Positions 44,787 through 54,052 are shown, counted from the first letter of the stretch. The stretch is 64,000 nucleotides of DNA from an uncultured Aquimarina sp. (GCF_947492965.1 NZ_CANLOZ010000002.1:496001-560000), one strand, 5' to 3'. Notes: a model not told the origin generated them from the sequence alone. Numbers and translations: made by a program.

Positions 44787-46301
44787 CTATAAAAATAATT
44801 GATTAATCTTAGATCGAAGTTTTCTTTCGTAATCTTCTTGTAACCAATCTCTATAATTTTTTGTGCTTTTACTAATACAATAAGAATATCTACGAACTCT
44901 ATATTCTATATCTTGATTTAGCAGCTTGCTAAGGATTCGTGCGTCGAATACGTCTTCGCTATTTTCTACGCACATCTTAGCATGCTGTCCGATGGATTTT
45001 TCCAAAACACTTTTGCTGCGTAATCCGTATTTTTTGGTATTTGCATATTCAGCCTCTATATCAAATTCGATATCTGTAGATTTACTAAACTCTTTACGAA
45101 TCTCTTCTGGCATTACATACTTAAAATTACGCTCGATTTCTTCATCACTGACCAAACTATCATAATAAAAGTCTGGTGATCTAAATATGGATTGCCAATC
45201 AATATCACCATTCCAAAGTCCAAATCTAGCTGTATTATTTCCCATATCTATGATGGAAAATTCTGGTTTGTTAGGCAATATTCTAGAACCTCTACCAATC
45301 ATCTGGAAGTATAAGGTCAATGATTTAGTAGCACGATTAAGAATAACAGTTTCTACCGTAGGTTCATCGAATCCAGTGGTCAGAATACTAACTGAAGAAA
45401 GTATCGCATCATCAGTATTCTTAAACCATTTTAGAATGTCCGCTCTTTCTTGTTTGCTATTGGTATTATCTAAATGTCTAATTGGATATCCAGCTCGATT
45501 AAACACATCATATACCTGAACAGAAGTATTGATTCCATTATTAAAAATTAGTGTTTTCTTACCTTTCGCTCTTTCTTCGTAAGCCTTGAGTAACTTATCT
45601 TGCATTAAAGCATTAGTATATAAATCTTCGGATGATTTTACAGTATAATCTCCGTTCATACCAATTTTTAAAGAACCAAGCCCAACATCATACGTAAACG
45701 TTACTGGTTTTGCTAAAAATCCTTTGTTAATTAAGGATGAAATGGTATCCCCTACTATTAGCTCCCTATAGTTATCCTTCATAGGTAGTTTCATATTAGA
45801 GCTTAAGGGAGTTGCGGTAACACCAAGAATAAAACAATTGTTAAAAAAACGAAATAACTTCCTGAAAGAATTATAATGTGCCTCATCGATGATTACCATT
45901 CCAACATTTTCAATTTCCAATTGGTCATCATTCAATCTGTTATTTAGTGTTTCTACCATCGCTACAAAACACATATATTCATGCTGATCTTCTAGCTTTT
46001 TTACATTACTGTTAATGATCTTATTTTTTACATTAAATTCAGTAAGCATTCTAGATGTCTGATCACAGAGCTCTATTCGATGAGTTAGAACAACTACTTT
46101 TTTCTTAGTAGTTTCGATATACCTTCTTACAATCTCCGAAAAGATTACCGTTTTACCACCACCTGTTGGTAATTGATATAATAAATTATAACTATTAGGA
46201 AATTCGTTTAGACGCCCAAAAATTTTATCAATATCTCTCGCTTGATAATCATAAAGTACTTTCTGTTCCTTTTTTTCTATTTCAGAGGGCGGTACCCGCA
46301 T
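44787..46301 (-). CDS. Superfamily 2 DEAD/DEAH-type helicase (orphan)
   Basis: A 504-residue SF2 helicase of the SSL2/type III restriction-like group. Motif I LPTGGGKTVIFSEI, II VIIDEAH, III GVTATPL, V SILTTGFDEPTVETVIL and VI QMIGRGSRILP are present. The C-terminal about 130 residues are unassigned (SKSTKNYRDWLQEDYERKL). No nuclease, methyltransferase or defence partner lies next to it, so a restriction role is unsupported; related stand-alone flavobacterial proteins exist. Isolated transcription unit. Confidence 0.87.
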   Translation of the reverse strand: MRVPPSEIEKKEQKVLYDYQARDIDKIFGRLNEFPNSYNLLYQLPTGGGKTVIFSEIVRRYIETTKKKVVVLTHRIELCDQTSRMLTEFNVKNKIINSNVKKLEDQHEYMCFVAMVETLNNRLNDDQLEIENVGMVIIDEAHYNSFRKLFRFFNNCFILGVTATPLSSNMKLPMKDNYRELIVGDTISSLINKGFLAKPVTFTYDVGLGSLKIGMNGDYTVKSSEDLYTNALMQDKLLKAYEERAKGKKTLIFNNGINTSVQVYDVFNRAGYPIRHLDNTNSKQERADILKWFKNTDDAILSSVSILTTGFDEPTVETVILNRATKSLTLYFQMIGRGSRILPNKPEFSIIDMGNNTARFGLWNGDIDWQSIFRSPDFYYDSLVSDEEIERNFKYVMPEEIRKEFSKSTDIEFDIEAEYANTKKYGLRSKSVLEKSIGQHAKMCVENSEDVFDARILSKLLNQDIEYRVRRYSYCISKSTKNYRDWLQEDYERKLRSKINQLFL

Positions 46302-46476
46302 GCCGTTTTAGTTAAGAGTAAACTACAAAATTAAATACTTTATAAGCGTCTAAAAAAGAATTTATAAAATATATTTTGCTTATATTTTTAAGCTTTATAC
46401 AAATGTTAATTAATCACAATATTTAGCTCTACTAATTCTGATGAATTAATTTTAAAGTGTATTTCAAAATCGCATA

Positions 46477-47346
46477 GTGAATAAAATTGATAAAGATCAA
46501 ATACCTGTTCAGGCATTATTAATCCCAAAAACAATTTTGTATACAGGTAAAATTCTAAATTGGATTTCTCCTTTTTTAGCGTCTAGGTTTGGGGCTCGAT
46601 TATTTTTAACTCCCTTCAGATATAAACGGCCGGAGCGAGAAAAAAACATGGCTTTAGAAAGCAAGAAAGAAATCATTACTATCAAAAAAATAAATAGAGA
46701 GGTTGTGGTATATAATTATGGTAATGCTGATACCAAAGTTTTATTAGTGCACGGATGGTCAGGCAGTGGTACACAATTATCTATGATTGCAGATCGATTG
46801 TTGGACAAAGGATTTAGCACGGTTAGTTTTGATGCTCCAGCGCATGGTGAAGCTCCTGGAAAAAGAAGTAATATGCTTCACTTTATAGAAGCAATTCACC
46901 AATTAGAAAAAACTCATGGCCCTTTTACAGCTGCCATAGGCCATTCTCTTGGAGGAATGTCATTATTAAGAGCTACTAAATTTGGATTAAACATCCAAAG
47001 ACTTGCTATTATTGGAACCGCTAATAGTATCACTAAAATAACGCAAAACTTCGCGAAAAACTTACAGCTAAAACAAAAAACAGCGAAATTGATGAAACGA
47101 TTTTTTGATAAACATTATGGAGAAGATCTGGACAATTATTCTGGTGGTGTGTCCGCGGAAGGAGTTAAAATACCCACATTAGTCGTTCACGATAAACAAG
47201 ATGTTGATGTGCATTACAATGATGGAATAGAGATTCATAAGAAATTAGAAAATGGAACATTATTACTAACAGAAAAACTTGGCCATAGAAAAATTCTTGG
47301 CAATCAAGAAGTCATCAATAAAATTGTAGACTTTGTTGTAGTTTGA
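46477..47346 (+). CDS. Alpha/beta-hydrolase
   Basis: A 289-residue serine hydrolase. VLLVHGWSGSGTQL is the oxyanion-hole strand, IGHSLGGMSLL the nucleophile elbow (Ser), and VVHDKQDVDVHY and EKLGHRKIL carry the likely Asp and His. It appears to start with GTG at 46477, since no nearby in-frame ATG exists. Substrate unknown. Separated from the helicase by 175 bases and from msrB by 72. Confidence 0.82.
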   Translation: MNKIDKDQIPVQALLIPKTILYTGKILNWISPFLASRFGARLFLTPFRYKRPEREKNMALESKKEIITIKKINREVVVYNYGNADTKVLLVHGWSGSGTQLSMIADRLLDKGFSTVSFDAPAHGEAPGKRSNMLHFIEAIHQLEKTHGPFTAAIGHSLGGMSLLRATKFGLNIQRLAIIGTANSITKITQNFAKNLQLKQKTAKLMKRFFDKHYGEDLDNYSGGVSAEGVKIPTLVVHDKQDVDVHYNDGIEIHKKLENGTLLLTEKLGHRKILGNQEVINKIVDFVVV

Positions 47347-47418
47347 GATAAATAGTATTGTTATGAAACCTCATAATCAACGACTATTGATAAGAAGTAA
47401 AAGAAAAAATTGAATACC

Positions 47419-47904
47419 ATGAAAAAATTAATATTGTTATGTGTGAGCATACTTGTAATAAGTTGTACAGGAAACGCACAAAAAGACACGAAAAAAGAAA
47501 AGAAAGAATATGCTATTACTAAAACGGAACAAGAATGGAAAGAAATTCTTACGAGTGAACAATATTACATACTAAGACAAGCCGGTACTGAAAGACCATT
47601 TTCCAGCCCTCTTAACAAAGTATATGCAGATGGAACTTTTTATTGTGCAGCTTGTAATACTGCTTTATATGAAAGTAAGCATAAATTTGATAGTGGAACA
47701 GGATGGCCAAGTTTTGATAGGGCTGTTAAAGGGAATGTAACCGTAGATGTAGATTATAAATTAGGTTATGCTAGAACCGAGTTATTATGCAATACCTGTG
47801 GAGGTCATTTAGGTCATGTATTTAATGATGGTCCAAGAGAAACCACTGGACAGAGACATTGTATTAACGGGGATGCATTAGTGTTTCAACCAAAAAAGAA
47901 ATGA
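47419..47904 (+). CDS. msrB: Peptide-methionine (R)-S-oxide reductase lipoprotein
   Basis: A 161-residue MsrB with a lipoprotein signal (MKKLILLCVSILVISC; an upstream TTG is ignored). Zinc cysteines are in CAACNTAL and CNTCGGHLGH; the WPSF and HVFNDGP motifs are present; the catalytic cysteine is in QRHCINGDALVF (usually RYCxNS). It should repair oxidised methionine in periplasmic or surface proteins. A second msrB without signal follows 86 bases later. Confidence 0.9.
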   Translation: MKKLILLCVSILVISCTGNAQKDTKKEKKEYAITKTEQEWKEILTSEQYYILRQAGTERPFSSPLNKVYADGTFYCAACNTALYESKHKFDSGTGWPSFDRAVKGNVTVDVDYKLGYARTELLCNTCGGHLGHVFNDGPRETTGQRHCINGDALVFQPKKK

Positions 47905-47990
47905 TAGAATAAGTAATTTGGATTCAGTTCGTACTTAATCTAAATGATCATAATTGTGAATCTTTTGATTACTAAAAAAACAACAAATAG

Positions 47991-48392
47991 ATGAAAAAAT
48001 ATCCGTTCTATAAAACTGAAGAACAATGGAAAAAGGATCTAACCGAAGAGGAATACAGAGTATTAAGACAAAAGGGAACGGAAAGACCTTTTACCGGAAA
48101 ATATAACATCCATTCTGAAAATGGCACTTACAAATGTATGGCCTGTAATACACCATTGTTTGAAAGTTCCTCTAAATTTGATTCAGGATGTGGTTGGCCT
48201 AGTTTTGATGAATCTATCGAAGGAAGTATTGAATACGTTAGAGATACTTCTCATGGAATGATCAGAACTGAAATATTATGTGCTAATTGTGGAAGTCACT
48301 TAGGACATATATTTAATGACGGACCGACAGAAACAGGACAACGTTATTGCGTAAATTCTGTAAGTATTGATTTCGATCAATCTTCACAATAA
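47991..48392 (+). CDS. msrB: Peptide-methionine (R)-S-oxide reductase, cytoplasmic
   Basis: A 133-residue MsrB lacking a signal peptide. Zinc motifs CMACNTPL and CANCGSHLGH, WPSFDE and the catalytic RYCVNSVSIDF are classic. Paralogue of the preceding gene, which is exported; the pair would serve both compartments. Tandem duplication followed by acquisition or loss of a signal is the simple explanation. Confidence 0.93.
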   Translation: MKKYPFYKTEEQWKKDLTEEEYRVLRQKGTERPFTGKYNIHSENGTYKCMACNTPLFESSSKFDSGCGWPSFDESIEGSIEYVRDTSHGMIRTEILCANCGSHLGHIFNDGPTETGQRYCVNSVSIDFDQSSQ

Positions 48393-48465
48393 AAACAAAT
48401 AACTAATTTTTGGAACGCTTATTGATACATACTTCTCATATCAAAACAACAAATAATTACACATT

Positions 48466-48972
48466 ATGAAAAAGATTTTTGGACTTTTATTTTTCGCAAC
48501 ATTATTATTTACTTCTTGTGAAGGTGATCCAGGACCTCCAGGACCACAAGGTATTCCGGGTCAAGATGGAGAAATTGGAACTACATATGAGTTCACAACT
48601 AGTTTTACTCAGGCAAATGATTTTGGGCATCGTTTCTTTTTTAACGAAAACATATTTGATTCTGACGTAGTATTAGTATATAGATTAGAGGCCGTGGATA
48701 ATGGCTTAGACGTTTGGGAACCGCTTCCAACAGCTACTATATTTATAGATGATGGGAATGGCGGTGATATCACTGTTCTTTACCGATTTAACTTTACAGT
48801 TGGAGATGTAGACGTATTGTTAGAAAGTAATGCACCTGATTTAGTACCGGCAGATTTGACTACTAATCAAACGTTTAGAGTGGTTGTTGTGCCTGCAGCT
48901 TTTGCAGAAAATACAGATATCAACCTAGCAGACTTTAATGAAGTTCAAGCAGCTTTAAATTTAGAATTTTAA
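48466..48972 (+). CDS. Lipoprotein with short collagen-like segment
   Basis: A 168-residue lipoprotein (MKKIFGLLFFATLLFTSC). Directly after the lipidated Cys comes DPGPPGPQGIPGQDGEIG, six Gly-x-y collagen-like triplets. The rest is a beta-rich domain of unknown function, YEFTTSFTQANDFGHRFFF to the end. Such collagen-stub lipoproteins are common in Flavobacteriia and are surface or periplasmic. Followed by a strong terminator. Confidence 0.8.
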   Translation: MKKIFGLLFFATLLFTSCEGDPGPPGPQGIPGQDGEIGTTYEFTTSFTQANDFGHRFFFNENIFDSDVVLVYRLEAVDNGLDVWEPLPTATIFIDDGNGGDITVLYRFNFTVGDVDVLLESNAPDLVPADLTTNQTFRVVVVPAAFAENTDINLADFNEVQAALNLEF

Positions 48973-49036
48973 TCCTATAAATATTTTAGCAATCACGCTA
49001 GATATTCTAAAAAAGTAAGGAAAATACCAAAAAATT

Positions 49037-49064
49037 AACACTATCGTTACGATAGTGTTTTTTT
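49037..49064 (+). terminator. Rho-independent terminator
   Basis: AACACTATCG (49037-49046) pairs perfectly with CGATAGTGTT (49050-49059), 3-nt loop, then five more T residues. It lies 64 bases after the collagen-stub gene. Confidence 0.87.
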
Positions 49065-49164
49065 ATGATATTTATTGGGTAATTATTATGAAAATGGAAT
49101 TCCCATTTCCTTTTTAGGTTAATCGAATTATCCGTAAATTCGTGTCTTCAAAAAATTCACATTT

Positions 49165-50556
49165 ATGAGCGCATATGATATTATCGTATTAGGAAGTGGA
49201 CCTGGTGGTTATGTTACTGCTATTAGAGCTTCTCAATTGGGGTTTAAAACTGCTATTATAGAAAAAGAAAGCCTAGGAGGTGTTTGTTTAAATTGGGGAT
49301 GTATCCCTACCAAAGCATTATTAAAAAGTGCACAGGTATTTGATTACCTAAAACATGCTTCAGATTATGGCTTAACAGTTGAGAAATTTGATAAAGATTT
49401 TGATGCGGTTGTAAAGCGCAGTCGTGGTGTAGCTGAAGGAATGAGCAAAGGTGTTCAGTTCCTCATGAAAAAGAATAAAATAGATGTAATCGAAGGGTTC
49501 GGAAAGCTGAAAGCGAGTAATAAAATTACTGTAACTGACAAAGATGGAAAAGCATCTGACTATGAAGCAAAACATATAGTAATTGCTACTGGAGCAAGAT
49601 CCAGAGAATTACCAAATTTACCACAAGATGGTAAAAAAGTTATAGGATACCGTGATGCTATGACTTTAAAATCTCAGCCTAAGAAAATGATTGTAGTAGG
49701 TTCTGGTGCCATAGGTGTTGAATTTGCTCATTTTTACAATGCTATGGGAACAGAAGTAACGATAGTGGAATACCTTCCTACTTTAGTTCCTCTAGAAGAT
49801 GAAGAGGTTTCTAAACAATTCGAAAGAAGCTTTAAAAAAGCTGGAATAAAAGTAATGACAAATTCAGCAGTAGAAAGTGTTGATACTTCTGGTGATGGAG
49901 TAAAAGCTACTGTAAAGACAAAGAAAGGTGAAGAAATTCTTGAAGCTGACATCGTTTTATCTGCAGTAGGAATTAAAACCAACATAGAAAATATTGGATT
50001 AGAAGAACTAGGAATCGCTACAGATAGAGATAAAATCGTAGTAAATGATTGGTATCAAACTAATATTCCTGGTGTTTATGCTATTGGTGATGTTATAGCT
50101 GGTCCAGCTTTAGCACATGTGGCTTCTGCAGAAGGTATTACTTGTGTAGAAAAAATCGCTGGTATGCACGTTGAAGCTATTGATTACGGAAATATTCCTG
50201 GTTGTACATATGCTTCACCAGAAATCGCAAGCGTTGGTATGACCGAAAAACAAGCTAAAGAAGCTGGCTATGAATTAAAGATTGGTAAATTCCCATTCTC
50301 AGCTTCCGGAAAAGCAAGTGCTGCTGGAACGAAAGATGGTTTTGTAAAAGTAATCTTTGATGCCAAATATGGAGAATGGTTAGGATGTCATATGATTGGT
50401 GCTGGTGTTACTGATATGATCGCAGAAGCGGTATTAGGTAGAAAATTAGAAACTACTGGTCATGAAGTACTAAAAGCAATACATCCTCATCCAACAATGA
50501 GTGAAGCTGTTATGGAAGCTGTTGCTGATGCTTATGATGAAGTGATTCATTTATAA
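49165..50556 (+). CDS. lpdA: Dihydrolipoyl dehydrogenase
   Basis: A 463-residue pyridine-nucleotide disulfide oxidoreductase. FAD loop LGSGPGGYVTAI, redox disulfide GGVCLNWGCIPTKALL, NAD loop VVGSGAIGVEFAHF, YAIGDVIAGPALAHVAS and C-terminal catalytic HPHPTMSEAV. It re-oxidises lipoyl groups of 2-oxoacid dehydrogenase complexes or the glycine system. No E1/E2 genes adjoin it. TAAATTCG about 29 bases upstream may be its -7 box. Confidence 0.95.
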   Translation: MSAYDIIVLGSGPGGYVTAIRASQLGFKTAIIEKESLGGVCLNWGCIPTKALLKSAQVFDYLKHASDYGLTVEKFDKDFDAVVKRSRGVAEGMSKGVQFLMKKNKIDVIEGFGKLKASNKITVTDKDGKASDYEAKHIVIATGARSRELPNLPQDGKKVIGYRDAMTLKSQPKKMIVVGSGAIGVEFAHFYNAMGTEVTIVEYLPTLVPLEDEEVSKQFERSFKKAGIKVMTNSAVESVDTSGDGVKATVKTKKGEEILEADIVLSAVGIKTNIENIGLEELGIATDRDKIVVNDWYQTNIPGVYAIGDVIAGPALAHVASAEGITCVEKIAGMHVEAIDYGNIPGCTYASPEIASVGMTEKQAKEAGYELKIGKFPFSASGKASAAGTKDGFVKVIFDAKYGEWLGCHMIGAGVTDMIAEAVLGRKLETTGHEVLKAIHPHPTMSEAVMEAVADAYDEVIHL

Positions 50557-50581
50557 GACGACTTAATAATACAAAAACAAG

Positions 50582-50612
50582 CACCTTATCTTTTTCGATA
50601 AGGTGTTTTTTT
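50582..50612 (+). terminator. Rho-independent terminator after lpdA
   Basis: CACCTTATC (50582-50590) pairs perfectly with GATAAGGTG (50597-50605), 6-nt loop, then seven T residues. It separates lpdA from the convergent Dph6-like gene. Confidence 0.88.
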
Positions 50613-50617
50613 ATGAT

Positions 50618-51343
50618 TTATACAGGGACTAAATCACAATACCAAAAAGAGGTATCCCAACTTTTACTATCACGATCCGTATAACAATTGTCATCATCAT
50701 CCGAAGGCTTATAATTTCGTAAGACCTTCTCTCCTATTTCAAAATTGATAGGCTTTTCAAAAATCGGTCCATCAAAAACAAACGTATGAAATTCACCATT
50801 TTCGCCACATGGATCTACGTTTTCTGGTAAATCCCTTAAAAAGTCTCGATTCAGTTCTCTTCCACAGAAGGATTCATCCAGATAATTAGCATTTACACAG
50901 ACCGTAATCGCCCTAAAACCAAGATCTATAAATTCTTCTAACAACACTTTAGTATCCCTCTTCCAAATAGGAAAAACACCTTGTATACCAACAGTTTGTA
51001 ATTGGTTTTCTCTATATGCTTTTAGATCTTCCAAGAAAATATCTCCAAAACAGCAATGAGTATAACCAGAATTCTTTAGCTTATTGACTTCTGTATGCAT
51101 AATCTCATCATACAAACTCATAGATACTTCAGCCGGAAATTCAATTTTGTGTAGTGGGATGTTAAGACTTTTAGCTTGTTGTTCCAATAAAGACACTCTT
51201 AATCCATGCATAGATACTCGACCGTAGTCCTTATTAACTGTAGTTACCAAAGTAGAAATATCATATTCTTCTTGTTGTAGTATATAATACAATGCCAAAG
51301 AAGAATCTTTTCCGCTGCTCCAATTAAAATATGTCTTATGCAC
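50618..51343 (-). CDS. Dph6-like PP-loop ATPase (diphthine-ammonia ligase family)
   Basis: A 241-residue adenine-nucleotide alpha hydrolase. The PP-loop is FNWSSGKDSSLALYY, followed by HGLRVSLLEQQA, YTHCCFGDIFLEDLK and a C-terminal GENGEFHTFVFDGPIF, all Dph6/MJ0570-like. Bacteria lack diphthamide, so a different amidation or tRNA/cofactor reaction is likely; the true substrate is unknown. GTG start at 51343 immediately after the aroQ stop. In an operon with aroQ and a beta-barrel gene. Confidence 0.85.
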   Translation of the reverse strand: MHKTYFNWSSGKDSSLALYYILQQEEYDISTLVTTVNKDYGRVSMHGLRVSLLEQQAKSLNIPLHKIEFPAEVSMSLYDEIMHTEVNKLKNSGYTHCCFGDIFLEDLKAYRENQLQTVGIQGVFPIWKRDTKVLLEEFIDLGFRAITVCVNANYLDESFCGRELNRDFLRDLPENVDPCGENGEFHTFVFDGPIFEKPINFEIGEKVLRNYKPSDDDDNCYTDRDSKSWDTSFWYCDLVPV

Positions 51344-51757
51344 TTATAAAAAACTTTGAATAGCTAATACATAGCTTTGTAAGCCGAAACCAAGAATAAC
51401 ACCTTTGGCGTTAGGAGATATATATGATTGATGCCTAAACTCCTCTCTTCCGAAAGTATTAGATATATGAACTTCTACAACTGGCACAGCAACTGCTTTT
51501 ATAGCATCTCCAATGCCTATAGAAGTATGTGTATATGCACCTGCATTTAAGATTACTCCATCAAAAGTATCATCTGCTTCCTGAATCTTCGTAATCAATT
51601 CCCCTTCAATATTAGACTGGTAGTATACTAATTCTATATCCTTAAATTTTTCTTGCAGAGTTCCAAAAAACTCTTCAAAAGATTGATTTCCATATATACC
51701 AGGCTCTCGTTTTCCTAACAGATTTAAATTAGGCCCGTTCAAAATTAAAATTCTCAT
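51344..51757 (-). CDS. aroQ: Type II 3-dehydroquinate dehydratase
   Basis: A 137-residue flavodoxin-like enzyme of the shikimate pathway. Catalytic residues: Arg in LGKREPGIYG with the following Tyr, NAGAYTHTSIGI, and the His of EVHISNTFGREEFRHQSY. Its ATG overlaps the stop of the upstream beta-barrel gene (ATGA), and it abuts the Dph6-like gene. A pairing of aroQ with a divergent xerD is familiar in flavobacteria; here 2.3 kb of outer-membrane genes lie between them. Confidence 0.93.
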   Translation of the reverse strand: MRILILNGPNLNLLGKREPGIYGNQSFEEFFGTLQEKFKDIELVYYQSNIEGELITKIQEADDTFDGVILNAGAYTHTSIGIGDAIKAVAVPVVEVHISNTFGREEFRHQSYISPNAKGVILGFGLQSYVLAIQSFL

Positions 51758-52392
51758 TCGTACGCTTCTCGTATTACTCTTCTATTATTTTTTGTTTTAA
51801 ATAAATACCCTACAGATAACTGCGCTATAGAATTTCTATTAGTAACATCTATAATTCCTGGATCATTGATATTCGTTAAACCAAGATTATATCGCAATTG
51901 AAAAAACAGACCACTTTCCAATTTGTAGCCAGCACCAAAAGCCCAACTAATATCCAGATCTCTAAAAGAATCAAAAAACGGATCATTATCGGCTACATCA
52001 TCATTTCCTATAGTCGTTAATAAAGAAAACTGTGGCCCCGTTTCTAAACTAATGTTATCAGTGATATAAAATTTAGAAATTATGGGTAAAGAAATATAAT
52101 TTAAACTTATCGTTTGCTCTACTCCTGCTACATCTGTTTTATATCCTTGTGCAGAATATAACAGTTCTCCCTGAATATAAAACTTACTTGATATAGGATA
52201 TTCTACTACGGCACCAAGATGTATTCGTACTCTCCCACTTACATCATCCGCATCTCCAAGGATACTACTATAGTTTACACCTCCTTTAAAACCTGCACGA
52301 GCATATAATGGATCTTCATCCGAAATCTTTTGAGCACTCACCATTGAAATACTCAAAATTGCAACTACAAAAACAATAATCCTTTTCTTCAT
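51754..52392 (-). CDS. Outer-membrane beta-barrel (porin-like, PorT-type fold) protein
   Basis: A 212-residue exported protein (signal MKKRIIVFVVAILSISMVSAQ) that alternates aromatic/small residues as in OMP_b-brl_2 barrels: ARAGFKGGVNYSSILGDAD, FYIQGELLYSAQGYKT, GLFFQLRYNLGLTNIND. It ends NNRRVIREAYE, a polar tail after the last strand. Ligand unknown. First gene of the minus-strand operon with aroQ and the Dph6-like gene. Confidence 0.8.
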   Translation of the reverse strand: MKKRIIVFVVAILSISMVSAQKISDEDPLYARAGFKGGVNYSSILGDADDVSGRVRIHLGAVVEYPISSKFYIQGELLYSAQGYKTDVAGVEQTISLNYISLPIISKFYITDNISLETGPQFSLLTTIGNDDVADNDPFFDSFRDLDISWAFGAGYKLESGLFFQLRYNLGLTNINDPGIIDVTNRNSIAQLSVGYLFKTKNNRRVIREAYE

Positions 52393-52677
52393 ATTATTAA
52401 AATAGGTTAATACTCAAAAGTAACTTTATTTTTTGTAAACCTATTCAAGTAATTTAAAAACTATAAGAGTAAATGGTTTCAATAATCCAATATTTACAAC
52501 ATTCCTATTCTAAAGTGTGACCAAAGAAAATTAGAGAATGTTAAATATTTATCATGATTATCTGATTATAAACATCTTAAAAATAACAGCAAAAAAATGT
52601 CTGAAATTTTCAAAAAAACAGAGTAACAAAACAACCTATAGTGTCACTAATGGGATATAAACAAATAAACAAACAAT

Positions 52678-53238
52678 ATGAAAAAAATGATTTTAACTGC
52701 TATTGCAGTGTTCACATTAAGCTTTATCAATGCACAGGATAACGAGCAAACTTCTAAGGGGAAATTCCTTGTGGAAGGGAATACCAATTTTGGAGGAATT
52801 GAATTTATAGGAATATCTAATGGTAATGCTGCAAATACAGGGTTTTCATTCTATAGTTTTGAAGATGAAGGACCTTCAGGGTTTAATATTGGAGCTGAAG
52901 CTGGTTATTTTATTATTGATAATTTAGCGCTAAAACTTGGTCTAGGCTTTGGATCTTTTAAACCAAATAACGACTCTGATAGTAGTACCTCATTTAGCTA
53001 CAAAATTGGTGCAAAGTATTATATTATAAGTAAAATACCTGTTCAGGTAGATTTTACAGGTGCAAGTATAGAAGATGCTGAAGACAATCCATCATTTATA
53101 GGATTACAAGGTGGTTACGCTTTATTTTTAGGAGATCATATAAGTGTTGAGCCTGGTTTGAGATATAATTTATCAACCGATGATGAAATATATTCAAGCT
53201 TCTTGCAGTTAAATGTTGGTTTTGCTCTGCACTTTTAA
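52678..53238 (+). CDS. Outer-membrane beta-barrel protein (paralogue A)
   Basis: A 186-residue protein with signal MKKMILTAIAVFTLSFINAQ. The barrel has FNIGAEAGYFIIDNLALKLGLGFGSF, FSYKIGAKYYI and SVEPGLRYNL, ending FLQLNVGFALHF with a terminal Phe as in barrel proteins. It is about 60 percent similar by eye to the next gene, so they are tandem duplicates. Own terminator at 53264. No function assigned. The 285-base region upstream to the divergent barrel gene shows no clear motif. Confidence 0.82.
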   Translation: MKKMILTAIAVFTLSFINAQDNEQTSKGKFLVEGNTNFGGIEFIGISNGNAANTGFSFYSFEDEGPSGFNIGAEAGYFIIDNLALKLGLGFGSFKPNNDSDSSTSFSYKIGAKYYIISKIPVQVDFTGASIEDAEDNPSFIGLQGGYALFLGDHISVEPGLRYNLSTDDEIYSSFLQLNVGFALHF

Positions 53239-53263
53239 TAAAAATCAAATACCAGCAAGTAAT

Positions 53264-53300
53264 AAACCATTTCTGAAATAGGAATGGTTTTTCTTTTTTT
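53264..53300 (+). terminator. Rho-independent terminator after paralogue A
   Basis: AAACCATTTC (53264-53273) pairs with GGAATGGTTT (53281-53290) with one G-U pair, 7-nt loop, followed by TTCTTTTTTT. Its outer stem resembles that of the terminator after paralogue B. Confidence 0.75.
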
Positions 53301-53445
53301 GGTCCATCCACATCCATAAAATCTATACATTATTTAAAATCCCCAATTTCAGGGAAACAATTGTTTAAAATCTACCTGAAAACAGTGACTATTTTCTTTT
53401 TACACTCTTCTAATTTTGACTTCGAATTTTAAACAAACAATTATC

Positions 53446-53979
53446 ATGAAAAAACTATTATTTACAGTTGTTGCTGTACTTTCGTTTACTTTTATTTACG
53501 CTCAAGATGGTGAGCAAACCGCTAAAGGAAAATGGCTTATCGAAGCAAATACAAATTTTGGAGCTGCTCATACAGCCAACACAGGGATTCAATTCACTTC
53601 TTTCTCGGATGATGCTGGTTACATTTTTAACATTGGTCTAGAAGGAGGATATTTTATTATGGATAATCTGGCATTAAAAGCTGGACTTGGGTATGGATCT
53701 ATAAAGGCTAATTCTGATGCCGATGCTGTAGACAGATTTAGTTATAAAATTGGTGCTAAATATTATATCATTGGATCTATACCAGTACAGGTAGATTATA
53801 GTGGTGTAAGTACAGATGCAGATGAAGATCCTTCGTTTTTAGGAGTGCAAGGAGGATATGCTTTCTTTATAGGAGATAACGTTAGCATAGAACCTGGATT
53901 ACGATATAATGTAAGTTTAAATGATGATTTCTTTACAGACGCTTTTCAATTAAACATAGGATTCGCGATACATTTATAA
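53446..53979 (+). CDS. Outer-membrane beta-barrel protein (paralogue B)
   Basis: A 177-residue protein starting MKKLLFTVVAVLSFTFIYAQ; an in-frame start 10 codons earlier would spoil the signal. It shares GYFIMDNLALKAGLGYGSI, FSYKIGAKYYIIGSIPVQVDYSG and SIEPGLRYNV with paralogue A, and ends FQLNIGFAIHL. Tandem duplicate; ligand unknown. Followed by a terminator and xerD. Confidence 0.82.
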   Translation: MKKLLFTVVAVLSFTFIYAQDGEQTAKGKWLIEANTNFGAAHTANTGIQFTSFSDDAGYIFNIGLEGGYFIMDNLALKAGLGYGSIKANSDADAVDRFSYKIGAKYYIIGSIPVQVDYSGVSTDADEDPSFLGVQGGYAFFIGDNVSIEPGLRYNVSLNDDFFTDAFQLNIGFAIHL

Positions 53980-54004
53980 AAAACATTACCCCCTTAAACC
54001 TATT

Positions 54005-54040
54005 AAACCATCTTGATTAGATCAGGATGGTTTTTCTTTT
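54005..54040 (+). terminator. Rho-independent terminator after paralogue B
   Basis: AAACCATCTTGAT (54005-54017) pairs with ATCAGGATGGTTT (54021-54033) with one G-U pair and a 3-nt loop, then TTCTTTT. Ends 13 bases before the xerD ATG. Confidence 0.8.
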
Positions 54041-54052
54041 TATATTAGACCA

